Assembly: GCA_947581855.1 (NCBI GenBank)
Contig: CANPVZ010000010.1
Coordinates: 1 to 64,000, forward strand
Direction of reading: 5' to 3'
Source: an uncultured Phocaeicola sp.
GTDB lineage: Bacteria; Bacteroidota; Bacteroidia; Bacteroidales; Bacteroidaceae
DNA: 64,000 nucleotides
Numbering within the stretch: position 1 is the stretch's first letter; the number at the start of each line of letters is the position of its first letter. Below, piece by piece: positions 53,503-63,615 of this stretch. The translations under genes were made by a program, and so were the position numbers. The notes beneath the pieces are model-generated. The model was given only the letters and a program-made list of their open reading frames with translations, searched no databases and was not told where the DNA came from.

Positions 53503-54330
53503 ATGAAAAAGAAATTAGTGTGCGGACTCATAGCTCTTCTTTATATGAGCATATCTTTGTCAGCACAAACTTATAAGGAAACAGTTGAAAGGGCTTTTGC
53601 TATGGCGGAGAAAGACAGTTTGGCACAAGCGGAGATCCTCTTTAAAGAAGCGTTGAAGTTGGGTCCGTCCCATGCTTACAATGCAATTATATTTTCCCGT
53701 TTGGGAACTATCCAGCAACGTTTGAACAGGCTGGACGATGCTTTGGAATCTTATACTTATTCGTTGAACATTGCTCCCAAGTCCGTACAAACACTATTAG
53801 ACCGTGGTGCGCTTTATTTGGATATGGGAAAGCCGGATCAGGCTTATGTAGATTATAGCGAAGTACTCGATTTGGACAAGGATAATATGGAAGCGTTGCT
53901 TTTCCGTGCCTATATCTCTATGAAAAGGCGGGATTATAAGGCAGCCCGTCTTGATTACACTAATTTGTTGTTGGTCGAGCCCGGTCATTATAACGGATTG
54001 TTAGGCATGGCTTTGCTCAATCAGAAAGAGAAACGATATCAGGAAGCGCTTGGTAATTATGCTAAATTAATAGAGTCGCATCCGGGAGAAGCTTCGTTGT
54101 ATGTAGCCCGTGCCGAGTTGGAACAGGAAATGGGAAGCTTGGAACTAGCTTTGCTGGATATGGATGAGGCTATCCGCCTGAATCCTTCTTTGGCAGAAAA
54201 TTTTGTAACACGGGCTCGTATTTATTTGCAGTTAAAAAAGAAAAGTCAGGCTCGATCCGATTTGGAAAGAGCCGTGGAAGCAGGTGTTCTGCGCAGTTCT
54301 CTTCAAGATTTATTCAAACAATGCAAATAG
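53503..54330 (+). CDS. secreted TPR-repeat protein
   Basis: 275 residues from the ATG at 53503, which gives the signal peptide MKKKLVCGLIALLYMSISLS. An in-frame ATG at 53401 would add 34 residues ahead of the signal and is unlikely. About six to seven TPR units follow (e.g. AEILFKEALKLGPSHAYNAI, ALESYTYSLNIAPKSVQTLL, ALLDMDEAIRLNPSLAENFV). It should be a periplasmic scaffold. It is convergent with recQ (4 nt apart). The function is unknown. Confidence 0.88.
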   Translation: MKKKLVCGLIALLYMSISLSAQTYKETVERAFAMAEKDSLAQAEILFKEALKLGPSHAYNAIIFSRLGTIQQRLNRLDDALESYTYSLNIAPKSVQTLLDRGALYLDMGKPDQAYVDYSEVLDLDKDNMEALLFRAYISMKRRDYKAARLDYTNLLLVEPGHYNGLLGMALLNQKEKRYQEALGNYAKLIESHPGEASLYVARAELEQEMGSLELALLDMDEAIRLNPSLAENFVTRARIYLQLKKKSQARSDLERAVEAGVLRSSLQDLFKQCK

Positions 54331-54334
54331 CACC

Positions 54335-56152
54335 TTATAAATGCTTCTTTATCAGTTTTATGAAACCTTCGCCGTATGCCTCTTTCTTATAAGCTCCGAT
54401 ACCACTGATGTTTCCGAAATCTTCGATGGTGGTGGGACGTATGCTGGATAGCAGGTGTAGTACTTTATCGCTTAATATAATGTAAGCCGGTACTTTTTTC
54501 TCGTCAGCGAGTTGTTTGCGGTAAATACGAAGAGCCTCGAATAGGTTTTCATCTTCTTCTCCTTGCCGGAGTGGAAGAAGGCGGGGAGCTGAGGCCGGTA
54601 TTTCCACTTTCTTCTTCCGTCCTTTAGGCTTAGGAATAAATTCTTCCCGTTTAATGACAACTAGCGGAGCTTTTTCTATTCCATATAGTACTTTCTTACC
54701 GCTTTCCGTAATTTTTAGATGGTTGTCTTCATTATAAGCGATTTCAAAGTATCCCAGTTGCAACATTTGTAACAGGAAATCCTGCCAATCGCGTGCCGGG
54801 ACTTCCCTGCCTGCTCCGAATGTTTTCAGCTTGTCGAATTGTTTTTTTATGATCTCCGGCGTGTAGTTTCCTCGAAGTACATCGACCAACAGACGCGTAC
54901 TGATTTGTTCGTCGGCACGTGCAATGGCACTTAATGCTTTTTGTACCAATATAGTACCATCGAAGTGTTCGGGAGGATTTTTACATACGTCACAGTTACC
55001 GCAATTATGTTCCATGTTCTCACCGAAATAGTTCAGCAGAATCCTCCGGCGGCATATATCCGCCTCTGCATATTGTTGCATACGGTGCAATTTATCAAAA
55101 TTCATAGCCTGTTGTCCGCTTTCTTGGGCGAATTTAGACAGCAATACGATATCTCCTAACGAATAGAATAATAATGTATCACTGGGCAGTCCGTCTCTTC
55201 CGGCACGACCTATTTCCTGATAGAAGTTTTCGATACTTTTAGGCAGGTTATAATGGATAACCCATCGGACGTTCGACTTGTCGATTCCCATACCGAAAGC
55301 GATGGTTGCGCAGACCACTTGTACTTTGTCGTTTATGAAATCCTCTTGTGCCTTGTTTCGTGCCATGGCACTAAGTCCGGCATGATATACGGCTGCGGAT
55401 ATCCGGTGCTTTTGCAGGATGACCGCTACGCTTTCCGCTTTGCTTCGGCTCATGCAATAAATGATACCGCACTGTCCTTTATGCGAGTCGATGAAGTCGA
55501 GTATAGTCCGGGTCTTTTCTGCTTGCTGATATCCTCTTTTTACAGTCAAGCTCAGGTTCGGACGGTCGAACGAAGAAATAAATGTCCGAGGACTTTTTAA
55601 ATTCAGTTGTTTCAGAATATCCTCTCTGGTAATTTTGTCGGCAGTAGCTGTCAAAGCTATAATGGGCACATTCGGGAAATATTGTCGCAACGCATTCAGT
55701 TGCGTATATTCGGGGCGGAAGTCGTGTCCCCATTGAGAAATACAATGCGCTTCGTCAATAGCGAAAAGTGAGATGGTGATATCCTTTAGCAAGAAATGAA
55801 TCTCACTTATCAGTTTCTCCGGTGAGATATATAGAAGTTTTATTTTTCCTAAAATGCATTCTCTCCGGATATCCATGTTTTCTGTGTCGCTGTTTCCGCT
55901 GTTTAGGGCTCCGGCGGGGATGCCGTTTGCCTTTAAAGCTTCTACCTGGTCTTTCATTAAAGATATTAACGGAGAGATAACGATAGCGGTTCCTTCCATT
56001 AAAAGAGCAGGCAACTGGTAGCAAATGGATTTTCCTCCACCCGTCGGCATCAGTACGAGTGCATCTTTTTTAGCCAAAACGTGTTGGATGATTTCTTCTT
56101 GGAGAGGGCGGAACGAATCATATCCGAAATAATTCTTTAATGTCTGAAGCAT
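54335..56152 (-). CDS. recQ: ATP-dependent DNA helicase RecQ
   Basis: 605 residues from the ATG at 56152; a TTG at 56179 would add nine. It has the helicase motifs PTGGGKSICYQLPAL (Walker A), FAIDEAHCISQWGHDFRPEY (DEAH plus the RecQ aromatic-rich loop), and QEIGRAGRDGLPSDTLLFY (motif VI). A zinc/RQC region (CGNCDVC, about 395) and a short HRDC-like end complete the protein. RecQ unwinds recombination and stalled-fork structures. A TATCTTTG -7 box lies at 56177-56184 on the minus strand. Confidence 0.95.
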   Translation of the reverse strand: MLQTLKNYFGYDSFRPLQEEIIQHVLAKKDALVLMPTGGGKSICYQLPALLMEGTAIVISPLISLMKDQVEALKANGIPAGALNSGNSDTENMDIRRECILGKIKLLYISPEKLISEIHFLLKDITISLFAIDEAHCISQWGHDFRPEYTQLNALRQYFPNVPIIALTATADKITREDILKQLNLKSPRTFISSFDRPNLSLTVKRGYQQAEKTRTILDFIDSHKGQCGIIYCMSRSKAESVAVILQKHRISAAVYHAGLSAMARNKAQEDFINDKVQVVCATIAFGMGIDKSNVRWVIHYNLPKSIENFYQEIGRAGRDGLPSDTLLFYSLGDIVLLSKFAQESGQQAMNFDKLHRMQQYAEADICRRRILLNYFGENMEHNCGNCDVCKNPPEHFDGTILVQKALSAIARADEQISTRLLVDVLRGNYTPEIIKKQFDKLKTFGAGREVPARDWQDFLLQMLQLGYFEIAYNEDNHLKITESGKKVLYGIEKAPLVVIKREEFIPKPKGRKKKVEIPASAPRLLPLRQGEEDENLFEALRIYRKQLADEKKVPAYIILSDKVLHLLSSIRPTTIEDFGNISGIGAYKKEAYGEGFIKLIKKHL

Positions 56153-56384
56153 ATTCGTCTTTTTAATATTGCGGTACAAAGATAGATATTTGTGTGATGG
56201 AATCCTCTTCTTTTCAGGTGATAAATAAGGAAAACTTAGCTTATGTTTTTATCAGACGTATAAATTATGTTAGAATATAAGGGTACTTAGGGTTATTTTA
56301 GAAAAAAAACATTAAACGCATGCGGTTATATCAAAAAAAAGAACGTTATTTGTATAAATAATTGCTTAAAATTCTACGAACACT

Positions 56385-56852
56385 ATGACAATGACAACAA
56401 AAAATCAGGAAGCGGAAGAAAAAGAGATGAGAAAGCCTTATAATATTAGGCCGGTCAAAGAAAAGGCTGCTGCTTATCGCTCATTAATCAGGGCGGAATT
56501 AGCAGACGAATTATACGACAAAATTGTCGATATTATCGTATCGCAGAAAAAGTACAAAGATCCGAGTTATTCGGCTAAACAATTAGCTATGGATTTAAAA
56601 ACGAATACTCGTTATCTTTCTGCAGTAATTAACTCTCGTTTTGGAATGAATTATTCCTGTTTGGTAAATGAATATCGAGTGCGGGAAGCTGCTCATTTGT
56701 TAACAGACCGTCGTTTCTTAAACAAAAATGTGGAAGAAATAAGTTTGATGGTAGGTTTTGCTAATCGGCAATCATTCTATGCGGCATTTTACAGATTGAA
56801 GGGGGAGACTCCTAAGTCTTACCGTTCCAGAATTCTAGAGCGTAACAAGTAA
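56385..56852 (+). CDS. AraC-type HTH transcriptional regulator, DNA-binding domain only
   Basis: 155 residues. After a charged, probably flexible N-terminus (about 1-50), the AraC double helix-turn-helix covers about 55-150: YSAKQLAMDLKTNTRYLSAV, then SLMVGFANRQSFYAAFYRLK. No sensor domain is seen, so it may be controlled by a partner or by its own level. It lies 58 nt before the DPP III gene and might regulate it. Codon use is ordinary. Confidence 0.88.
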   Translation: MTMTTKNQEAEEKEMRKPYNIRPVKEKAAAYRSLIRAELADELYDKIVDIIVSQKKYKDPSYSAKQLAMDLKTNTRYLSAVINSRFGMNYSCLVNEYRVREAAHLLTDRRFLNKNVEEISLMVGFANRQSFYAAFYRLKGETPKSYRSRILERNK

Positions 56853-56934
56853 TATAATTACTAAATAGTGTAGAGAAGGGGCATGTATGAAGTATGTGTC
56901 CCTTTTTTAATTGAATCACGACAAACTTAAAGGT

Positions 56935-58986
56935 ATGATGAAAACTAAATTAATTCAAATGACAATGGTGGCAACAATGCTGACTTCGTGCGGAATATCC
57001 AAAACAGATGCTCCGCAATCCGATGATTTTGATTACACAGTAGAGCAATTTGCGGATTTGCAGATTCTCCGCTATAAAGTGAAAGACTTTGAAAATCTTT
57101 CATTAAAACAGAAGGAACTTATTTATTATCTTTCACAGGCCGCTCTGGAAGGACGGGATATATTATTCGACCAAAACGGGAAGTATAATCTTATAATCCG
57201 TAAAATGTTAGAAACCGTATATACGGATTACGAAGGGGACAGAGCGGATACGAATTTTGTGAATATGGAAACTTATCTGAAAAGAGTATGGTTTTCTAAT
57301 GGTATTCACCATCATTATGCTAGTGACAAGTTTGTTCCGGGATTCTCACAGGAGTTCTTTAAGAAAGCGTTACAAAGTGTTGACTCTGCGAAACTTCCTT
57401 TAATGGAAGGACAAACATTGGATCAGTTGTGTGACGAAATATTCCCTGTCATATTCGATCCTAAAGTTATGCCTAAACGGGTGAATCAGGCTGATGGCGA
57501 AGATTTGGTGTTGACGTCTGCTTCGAATTACTATGAAGGGGTTACGCAGAAAGAGGCGGAAGACTTTTATAATGCTATGAAGAATCCGAATGATACTATG
57601 CCCGTTATGTTTGGAATGAACAGTCGTTTGGTAAAAGAGAATGGAAAGATTTTTGAAAAGACATGGAAAATTGGCGGATTGTACGGACCGGCTATTGAGA
57701 AGATTGTTTATTGGTTACGAATGGCTTCGACCGTGGCGGAAACTGGCGAACAAACAGCAGCAATCGAGAAACTGATACAATTTTATAAGGATGGGGATTT
57801 GAAGACATTTGACGAGTATGCTATTCTGTGGGTAAAAGACTTGAATTCCCGAATCGATTTTGTGAATGGTTTTACGGAAAGTTATGGTGATCCGTTGGGA
57901 ATGAAAGCAAGTTGGGAATCCATTGTGAACTTTAAAGATCTGGAAGCTACGCACCGTACGGAAACTATCAGCAAAAATGCGCAATGGTTTGAAGATCATT
58001 CTCCCGTAGATCTTCGCTTCAAGAAAGAAGAAGTGAAAGGCGTATCGGCTAAAGTGATTACTGCTGCCATGTTGGGTGGCGATTTGTATCCTTCTACCGC
58101 TATTGGTATCAATCTGCCGAATTCTAATTGGATACGCAGTGTACATGGATCTAAGTCGGTTACAATCGGTAATCTGACAGATGCTTACAATAAGGCTGCA
58201 CATGGAAACGGTTTTAATGAGGAGTTTGTTTACAGTCAGGCGGAAAGAGATTTGTTGGATAAATATGCTGATCTGACAGGCGATTTACACACTGATTTGC
58301 ATGAGTGTCTGGGTCACGGTTCAGGACAATTACTTCCAGGAGTCGACCAGGATGCTTTAAAAGCTTACGGTTCTACGATTGAAGAGGCTCGTGCCGATTT
58401 GTTCGGGTTATATTATCTGCCGGATGCCAAATTAGTGGATTTGGGATTAACTCCTAATAAAGAAGCCTATAAGGCCGAATATTACACTTATATGATGAAC
58501 GGTTTGATGACACAGCTCGTGCGTATTGAATTAGGCAATGATGTAGAGGAAGCGCATATGCGCAACCGGCAGTTAATTGCCAAGTGGGCTTTTGAAAAAG
58601 GAAAACCCGACAATGTGGTGGAGTTGGTAAAAAAAGACGGTAAAACCTATGTGAAGATCAACGATTATGAGAAGTTACGCGGATTGTTTGGGCAATTGCT
58701 GGCAGAAATACAACGAATCAAGTCGGAAGGAGATTTTGCCGCAGCTCGTCAGTTAGTTGAAGATTATGCGGTAAAAGTCGATCCGAAATTGCACGAAGAA
58801 GTGCTGGCACGTTATGAAAAGTTGCATCTGTCTCCTTATAAAGGATTTGTGAATCCGGTGTATGAAGTTGTAACAAACGACAGCGGGGAAGTAACCGATG
58901 TGAAGATCTCATATACGGAAGGTTATGCGCAACAAATGTTGCGATATAGCAGAGAGTACGCGAACTTGCCTTATCGGAACGAATAA
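56935..58986 (+). CDS. dipeptidyl peptidase III-like lipoprotein (M49)
   Basis: 683 residues. The start at the ATG at 56935 (second ATG at 56938) gives a lipobox MLTSCGISK, so the protein is anchored in an outer or periplasmic membrane leaflet. The M49 zinc motif HECLGH (HExxxH, His about 456) and EEARADLFGLYYL (about 484) supply the zinc ligands and the catalytic Glu. It removes dipeptides from peptide N-termini. Family members are often wrongly annotated as dihydrofolate reductase. It follows the AraC-type regulator. The next 200 nt show no gene. Confidence 0.9.
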   Translation: MMKTKLIQMTMVATMLTSCGISKTDAPQSDDFDYTVEQFADLQILRYKVKDFENLSLKQKELIYYLSQAALEGRDILFDQNGKYNLIIRKMLETVYTDYEGDRADTNFVNMETYLKRVWFSNGIHHHYASDKFVPGFSQEFFKKALQSVDSAKLPLMEGQTLDQLCDEIFPVIFDPKVMPKRVNQADGEDLVLTSASNYYEGVTQKEAEDFYNAMKNPNDTMPVMFGMNSRLVKENGKIFEKTWKIGGLYGPAIEKIVYWLRMASTVAETGEQTAAIEKLIQFYKDGDLKTFDEYAILWVKDLNSRIDFVNGFTESYGDPLGMKASWESIVNFKDLEATHRTETISKNAQWFEDHSPVDLRFKKEEVKGVSAKVITAAMLGGDLYPSTAIGINLPNSNWIRSVHGSKSVTIGNLTDAYNKAAHGNGFNEEFVYSQAERDLLDKYADLTGDLHTDLHECLGHGSGQLLPGVDQDALKAYGSTIEEARADLFGLYYLPDAKLVDLGLTPNKEAYKAEYYTYMMNGLMTQLVRIELGNDVEEAHMRNRQLIAKWAFEKGKPDNVVELVKKDGKTYVKINDYEKLRGLFGQLLAEIQRIKSEGDFAAARQLVEDYAVKVDPKLHEEVLARYEKLHLSPYKGFVNPVYEVVTNDSGEVTDVKISYTEGYAQQMLRYSREYANLPYRNE

Positions 58987-59192
58987 ATTTGGATGAAGCA
59001 GTTTTAATAGAATCTGGGAATTAAAAACTTGGCAGATTAAAATGACTTTAAATAAAATCCCCTTATCATCCTTTCTTTTATTCAAAGAATGGAATGTGAT
59101 AAGGGGATTTCTAGGTAGTAAAGTACAAATTATAAAATAAGCAAGGTTGTCTTATCATTCTGTCTTGAGGCGACCTTGTTCTAAAATTTCTG

Positions 59193-59867
59193 ATGGAAAT
59201 GGACTTACAAGAACAATTGAAAGATATCAAAACTCAGTTTCGTTTGGCAATGAATGGTGTGGTGTCTAAAAGTATGCGTGATAAAGGGTTGGATTATAAG
59301 GTGAACTTTGGTGTGGAGTTACCGCGGTTGAAGGAAATTGCCGGTTATTATCCTAAAAACCATCAATTGGCGCAAGCCTTATGGAAAGAAAATATCCGCG
59401 AATCCAAGATTCTTGCAGGTTTGTTGCAGCCTGTTGAAAGCTTTATCCCTGAGCTTGCTGACATTTGGGTGGAAGATATGTGTTATCCTGAGATTGCAGA
59501 ACTCACATGTATGAATCTGTTTCAATATTTGCCTTATGCTTCCCAAAAGGCTTTCGAATGGATTGCTGACGAACGGTCTTATTTTCAGGCATGCGGCTTT
59601 CTGATACTTGCCCGATTGTTTTCTAAAGGAATGACATTGAACGAACGGTCGGAAAACGAATACTTGGATCAGGTTGTGGCAGCCATACAGTCTCCAGCAT
59701 CTTTTCAGCAGCGTGCTGCCTATACATCTTTACTAAAATATGTGCGTTTGGGAAAAGAACAGGGACAGAAAGCTTTGAAAGCTTTGTCTGTTATGAAATC
59801 TTCGGATAAACCGGAATGGAAGCTCCTTTACGAAGAAGTGAAGTCTGAAACTGAAGAGAATCTCTAA
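59193..59867 (+). CDS. DNA alkylation repair (AlkD-like) HEAT-repeat protein
   Basis: 224 residues, nearly all alpha-helix in HEAT-like pairs. VKSK-like MRDKGLDYKVNFGVELPRLK (about 30-50) and AQALWKENIRESKILAGLLQ (about 66-85) match the AlkD/DNA-alkylation-repair family. True AlkD glycosylases use Asp/Trp residues near the centre; I could not place them with certainty, so the activity is open and a repair-independent role is possible. It lies just upstream of a Fur-family gene (109 nt). The upstream 58987-59192 gap shows a small hairpin (AAAATCCCCTTATCA...TGATAAGGGGATTT) that works as a terminator of DPP III. Confidence 0.75.
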   Translation: MEMDLQEQLKDIKTQFRLAMNGVVSKSMRDKGLDYKVNFGVELPRLKEIAGYYPKNHQLAQALWKENIRESKILAGLLQPVESFIPELADIWVEDMCYPEIAELTCMNLFQYLPYASQKAFEWIADERSYFQACGFLILARLFSKGMTLNERSENEYLDQVVAAIQSPASFQQRAAYTSLLKYVRLGKEQGQKALKALSVMKSSDKPEWKLLYEEVKSETEENL

Positions 59868-59918
59868 CAGGCAACAGGATTATTACGAACTGTCAGATGA
59901 ATTTTTATAGGTTTCTTT

Positions 59919-59947
59919 TTTGTTTCGCTAAAAAAGACTTAACTTTG
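59919..59947 (+). promoter_or_regulatory. promoter of the Fur-family gene
   Basis: TTTG (59919-59922) and the -7 box TAACTTTG (59940-59947) are 17 bp apart, slightly short of the usual spacing. Confidence 0.5.
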
Positions 59948-59975
59948 TTCGCGTAACCATATACTTCTGAGGAAC

Positions 59976-60446
59976 GTGGATAATGTAAAAGATACGGTTA
60001 GGCAAATATTTACGGAATATTTGCGGGTGAACAAGCATCGCAAGACGCCTGAACGCTATGCCATATTGGATGCTATCTATTCTATAGACGGGCATTTCGA
60101 TATCGATACGTTATATAGTCAGATGATGAATGAAGAAAAGTTCAGAGTCAGCCGTGCAACATTATATAATACCATCATATTATTATTGGACGCAAAGCTT
60201 ATCATTAAGCATCTGTTCGGAAACACTTCACAGTACGAGAAATCTTATAATATAGAAACTCACCATCATTTAATCTGTACGGTATGCGGTAAAGTCTCTG
60301 AATTTCAGAACGATGATTTAAAGAATGCTATAGCCAATACGCATATGAAGAAATTCCAGATGTCGCACTACTCCTTATATATATATGGTACGTGCGCGAA
60401 GTGTGTGGCACAGAAGAAGCGACAGAGAAAAAATAAACAATTATAA
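59976..60446 (+). CDS. Fur family metal/peroxide-responsive regulator
   Basis: 156 residues, GTG start at 59976. The winged helix has HRKTPERYAILDAIYSIDGH and SRATLYNTIILLLDAKLI (about 68-85); the dimer domain has ETHHHLICTVCGKVSEFQ and a CAKC, giving a structural zinc site CxxC...CxxC. This is the PerR/Fur family; whether it senses Fe, Zn or peroxide cannot be read here. Twelve nt separate it from purA. Its own promoter lies at 59919. Confidence 0.9.
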   Translation: MDNVKDTVRQIFTEYLRVNKHRKTPERYAILDAIYSIDGHFDIDTLYSQMMNEEKFRVSRATLYNTIILLLDAKLIIKHLFGNTSQYEKSYNIETHHHLICTVCGKVSEFQNDDLKNAIANTHMKKFQMSHYSLYIYGTCAKCVAQKKRQRKNKQL

Positions 60447-60457
60447 AAAGAAAAAAC

Positions 60458-61729
60458 ATGAAAGTAGATGTCTTGTTGGGGCTCCAATGGGGTGACGAAG
60501 GCAAAGGGAAAGTTGTCGATGTTTTAACCCCGAATTACGATGTGGTTGCCCGTTTTCAAGGTGGACCTAATGCCGGTCATACGTTAGAGTTTGAGGGACA
60601 AAAATATGTGCTTCGTTCCATTCCTTCCGGAATTTTCCAAGGAGATAAAGTAAATATCATCGGTAATGGTGTAGTGTTGGATCCCGCTCTTTTCAAAGCT
60701 GAAGCAGAAGCATTGGAGGCTTCGGGTCATAATTTGAAAGAAAGGTTGCATATATCCAAGAAAGCTCATTTGATATTGCCTACGCACCGTATTCTGGACG
60801 CTGCTTACGAAGCGGCAAAAGGAGCGGCGAAAGTGGGGACAACCGGAAAAGGTATTGGACCGACATACACCGATAAAGTGAGCCGTAACGGGGTGCGTGT
60901 GGGAGATATTCTCCATAATTTTAATGAGGTATATGCCAAAGCGAAAGCGCGTCACGAACGGATATTGAAAAGCTTGAATTATGAGTATGATATCACCGAA
61001 CTTGAAAAGAACTGGATGAAAGGTATCGAATACTTGAAACAATTCCATTTGGTGGATAGCGAGCATGAGATTAATAATCTGTTAAAATCGGGTAAGAGTG
61101 TGCTTTGTGAAGGTGCTCAAGGAACAATGCTGGATGTCGACTTCGGATCGTATCCGTTTGTTACCTCTTCCAATACAGTCTGTGCAGGCGCTTGTACCGG
61201 TTTAGGCGTAGCTCCGAACAAAATCGGTGAAGTGTACGGTATTATGAAAGCCTACTGTACTCGTGTAGGCAGCGGACCGTTTCCGACGGAATTGTTTGAC
61301 GAGACAGGCAAGCGAATCCGGGATTTGGGACATGAATACGGAGCTGTAACCGGACGTGAACGTCGTTGCGGTTGGATTGATTTGGTGGCATTGAAGTATT
61401 CTATTATGATAAACGGTGTGACACAGCTTATTATGATGAAAAGCGATGTGCTGGATGATTTTGATACCATTAAGGCTTGTGTCGCTTATAAAGTCAACGG
61501 TGAAGAAATTGATTATTTCCCTTACGATATTAACGAAGGTATCGAACCTATCTATGCCGAGTTGCCGGGATGGAAAACAGATATGACGAAAATGACCAGC
61601 GAAGATGAATTCCCGGAGGAATTTAATGCTTACATTACTTTCTTGGAGAATGAGCTGGAAACGCCGATCAAGATTATTTCCGTGGGACCAGACCGTGAGC
61701 AAACCATTGTGCGTTATACGGAAGACTAA
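60458..61729 (+). CDS. purA: adenylosuccinate synthetase
   Basis: 423 residues. The P-loop GLQWGDEGKGKVVDVL (about 8-23), FQGGPNAGHT (about 33), GTTGKGIGPTYTDKVSRNG (about 129) and TGRERRCGWIDLVALKYS (about 300) are all canonical. It joins IMP and aspartate using GTP in AMP synthesis; the next enzyme, purB, is at 4300. It is close behind the Fur-family gene (12 nt), so the two may share a transcript. Confidence 0.97.
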   Translation: MKVDVLLGLQWGDEGKGKVVDVLTPNYDVVARFQGGPNAGHTLEFEGQKYVLRSIPSGIFQGDKVNIIGNGVVLDPALFKAEAEALEASGHNLKERLHISKKAHLILPTHRILDAAYEAAKGAAKVGTTGKGIGPTYTDKVSRNGVRVGDILHNFNEVYAKAKARHERILKSLNYEYDITELEKNWMKGIEYLKQFHLVDSEHEINNLLKSGKSVLCEGAQGTMLDVDFGSYPFVTSSNTVCAGACTGLGVAPNKIGEVYGIMKAYCTRVGSGPFPTELFDETGKRIRDLGHEYGAVTGRERRCGWIDLVALKYSIMINGVTQLIMMKSDVLDDFDTIKACVAYKVNGEEIDYFPYDINEGIEPIYAELPGWKTDMTKMTSEDEFPEEFNAYITFLENELETPIKIISVGPDREQTIVRYTED

Positions 61730-62194
61730 TTAGGTTTCCATTATAAAGGAGTCATCACTTTTCTGTTTTATTTACTGATGTAAACGAATTAAAGTGAGCT
61801 AATTGGTTGTCTGAAAAGAATTTTATAAGAAAGAGACTCTGTTAAAAGTTGTAGGCTTTGTATTTTGGGGTTGCAGGTCAGGTAAAGACTTGCTGGTAAA
61901 TATCAAGGTGCATCTTTTGACAGAGTCTTTTTCCTTTTTATAAAGTCCGAGTGGAAGTCGTTTCACAACCGACTGTATGACTGATTATCTGGTTCCGTAT
62001 AATAAAGAATCTGGAAAAGAGATTCTTATTTTCAATAACGGTGAAAAACAAAAGTCTTATTACATTCTTGCTTTAACGAAATGTTTCATGCGGATGTAAT
62101 ATATTTAAACTTGAATTTATATTGAAAGTAACATTCTGGTTTATGCTTTGATACTCAAACCTTATGCCCGAATATAACACTTAAATAATGTACT
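61730..62194. other. gap between purA and the fucosidase with a large hairpin
   Basis: There is no gene. AGACTCTGTTAAAAG (61834-61848) pairs with CTTTTGACAGAGTCT (61914-61928), one mismatch, across a 65-nt loop and followed by TTTTTCC, a terminator-like structure for purA. The remaining sequence before the fucosidase has no clear promoter box. Confidence 0.6.
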
Positions 62195-63496
62195 ATGAAA
62201 ACAATTCTTTTAGCTTTCTCTTTTTTAATAACTTTCTTCTTCTCTTTTGCCCAGACCGCTTATATGCCGAGTGTGGAGAACTTAAAAGCGCGTCAGGAGT
62301 TTCAAGATGATAAGTTCGGCATTTTCCTACACTGGGGACTTTATAGTATGCTGGCTACCGGAGAATGGACCATGACAAACAATAATCTGAATTATAAGGA
62401 ATATGCTAAGTTGGCCGGTGGTTTTTATCCATCTAAATTTAATGCTGCAGAATGGGTGGCTGCCATTAAAGCTTCCGGTGCCAGATATATTTGTTTTACT
62501 ACACGGCATCATGAAGGATTTTCTATGTTCAACTCCCAGTATACCGATTACGATGTAGTGGATGCTACGCCTTTCCACCGTGATATTGTAAAGGAACTGG
62601 CTGATGAGTGTCACAAACAAGGCATCCGTCTTCATTTTTATTATTCGCATATCGATTGGTATCGTGAAGATTGTCCGTGGGGACGCACGGGAAGAGGAAC
62701 CGGACGACCCGATCCGAAAGGAAACTGGGATTCGTATTACCGGTTTATGAATAATCAGTTGACCGAGTTGCTGACTCATTACGGACCGGTTGGTGCCGTT
62801 TGGTTCGATGGAGTGTGGGACCAAGACCGGAATCCGGAATTCGATTGGCAACTGGATGAACAGTATGCGTTGATACACCGTTTACAGCCGGCATGTCTGA
62901 TAGGTAATAATCACCATCATGCTCCTTTGCCCGAAGAGGATATACAGATATTTGAGCGGGATCTTCCGGGAGAAAACAAAGCTGGCCTTTCCGGACAGGA
63001 TATCAGCCATTTGCCTCTGGAAACTTGTGAAACGATGAACGGTATGTGGGGATATAAAATAACCGATCAGAATTATAAATCGGCTAAAACGCTTATACAT
63101 TATTTGGTGAAAGCCGCCGGAAAGAACGCCAATCTATTAATGAATGTAGGTCCCCAGCCCAACGGTGAACTGCCGGCTACGGCTTTACAACGTTTAAAGG
63201 AAGTAGGAGAGTGGATGAAGCAATATGGGGAAACAATTTATGGTACACGAGGCGGTTTGGTAGCTCCCCGTGATTGGGGTGTGACTACTCAGAAAGGAAA
63301 TACGTTGTATGTGCATATTCTTAACTACCCCGATAAAGAGTTGGTATTGCCTTTGCAAGGACGAAAGGTGAAAAGGGCGGTTGTGTACAAAGATAAGACC
63401 CTTGTACGCTATTTGCATAGCCGTGACGGCATTATTCTGCAAATGAAAGACGTTCCTTCCGGTCCCGATTATATAATAGAGCTTACATTGGACTAA
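62195..63496 (+). CDS. alpha-L-fucosidase, glycoside hydrolase family 29
   Basis: 433 residues. Signal peptide MKTILLAFSFLITFFFSFAQ. The GH29 signatures are FGIFLHWGLYSMLATGEW (about 42), CFTTRHHEGFSMFNSQYTD (about 98), and GPVGAVWFDGVWD (about 197) with the nucleophile Asp. It would release alpha-linked fucose from host glycans or diet polymers in the periplasm. It stands alone, with no SusCD or other glycosidases nearby, so it is not part of a local utilisation locus. The acid/base residue in the C-terminal part was not assigned. Confidence 0.93.
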   Translation: MKTILLAFSFLITFFFSFAQTAYMPSVENLKARQEFQDDKFGIFLHWGLYSMLATGEWTMTNNNLNYKEYAKLAGGFYPSKFNAAEWVAAIKASGARYICFTTRHHEGFSMFNSQYTDYDVVDATPFHRDIVKELADECHKQGIRLHFYYSHIDWYREDCPWGRTGRGTGRPDPKGNWDSYYRFMNNQLTELLTHYGPVGAVWFDGVWDQDRNPEFDWQLDEQYALIHRLQPACLIGNNHHHAPLPEEDIQIFERDLPGENKAGLSGQDISHLPLETCETMNGMWGYKITDQNYKSAKTLIHYLVKAAGKNANLLMNVGPQPNGELPATALQRLKEVGEWMKQYGETIYGTRGGLVAPRDWGVTTQKGNTLYVHILNYPDKELVLPLQGRKVKRAVVYKDKTLVRYLHSRDGIILQMKDVPSGPDYIIELTLD

Positions 63497-63615
63497 CATT
63501 TAGTCAAAACTTCCTAAAAATACGACAAGGATAGAGGTGTCATTTTTCTTTCTTACTATATTTGGCATACGATTTGTATAATAACTAAAGAGTTAAACAT
63601 TAAAAAGATAATACA

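Noticed and set aside
57000..58986. Dihydrofolate reductase annotation for the M49 protein
   Set aside because: HECLGH and EEARAD are zinc-peptidase motifs and the length is that of dipeptidyl peptidase III; no folate-reductase motif is present.
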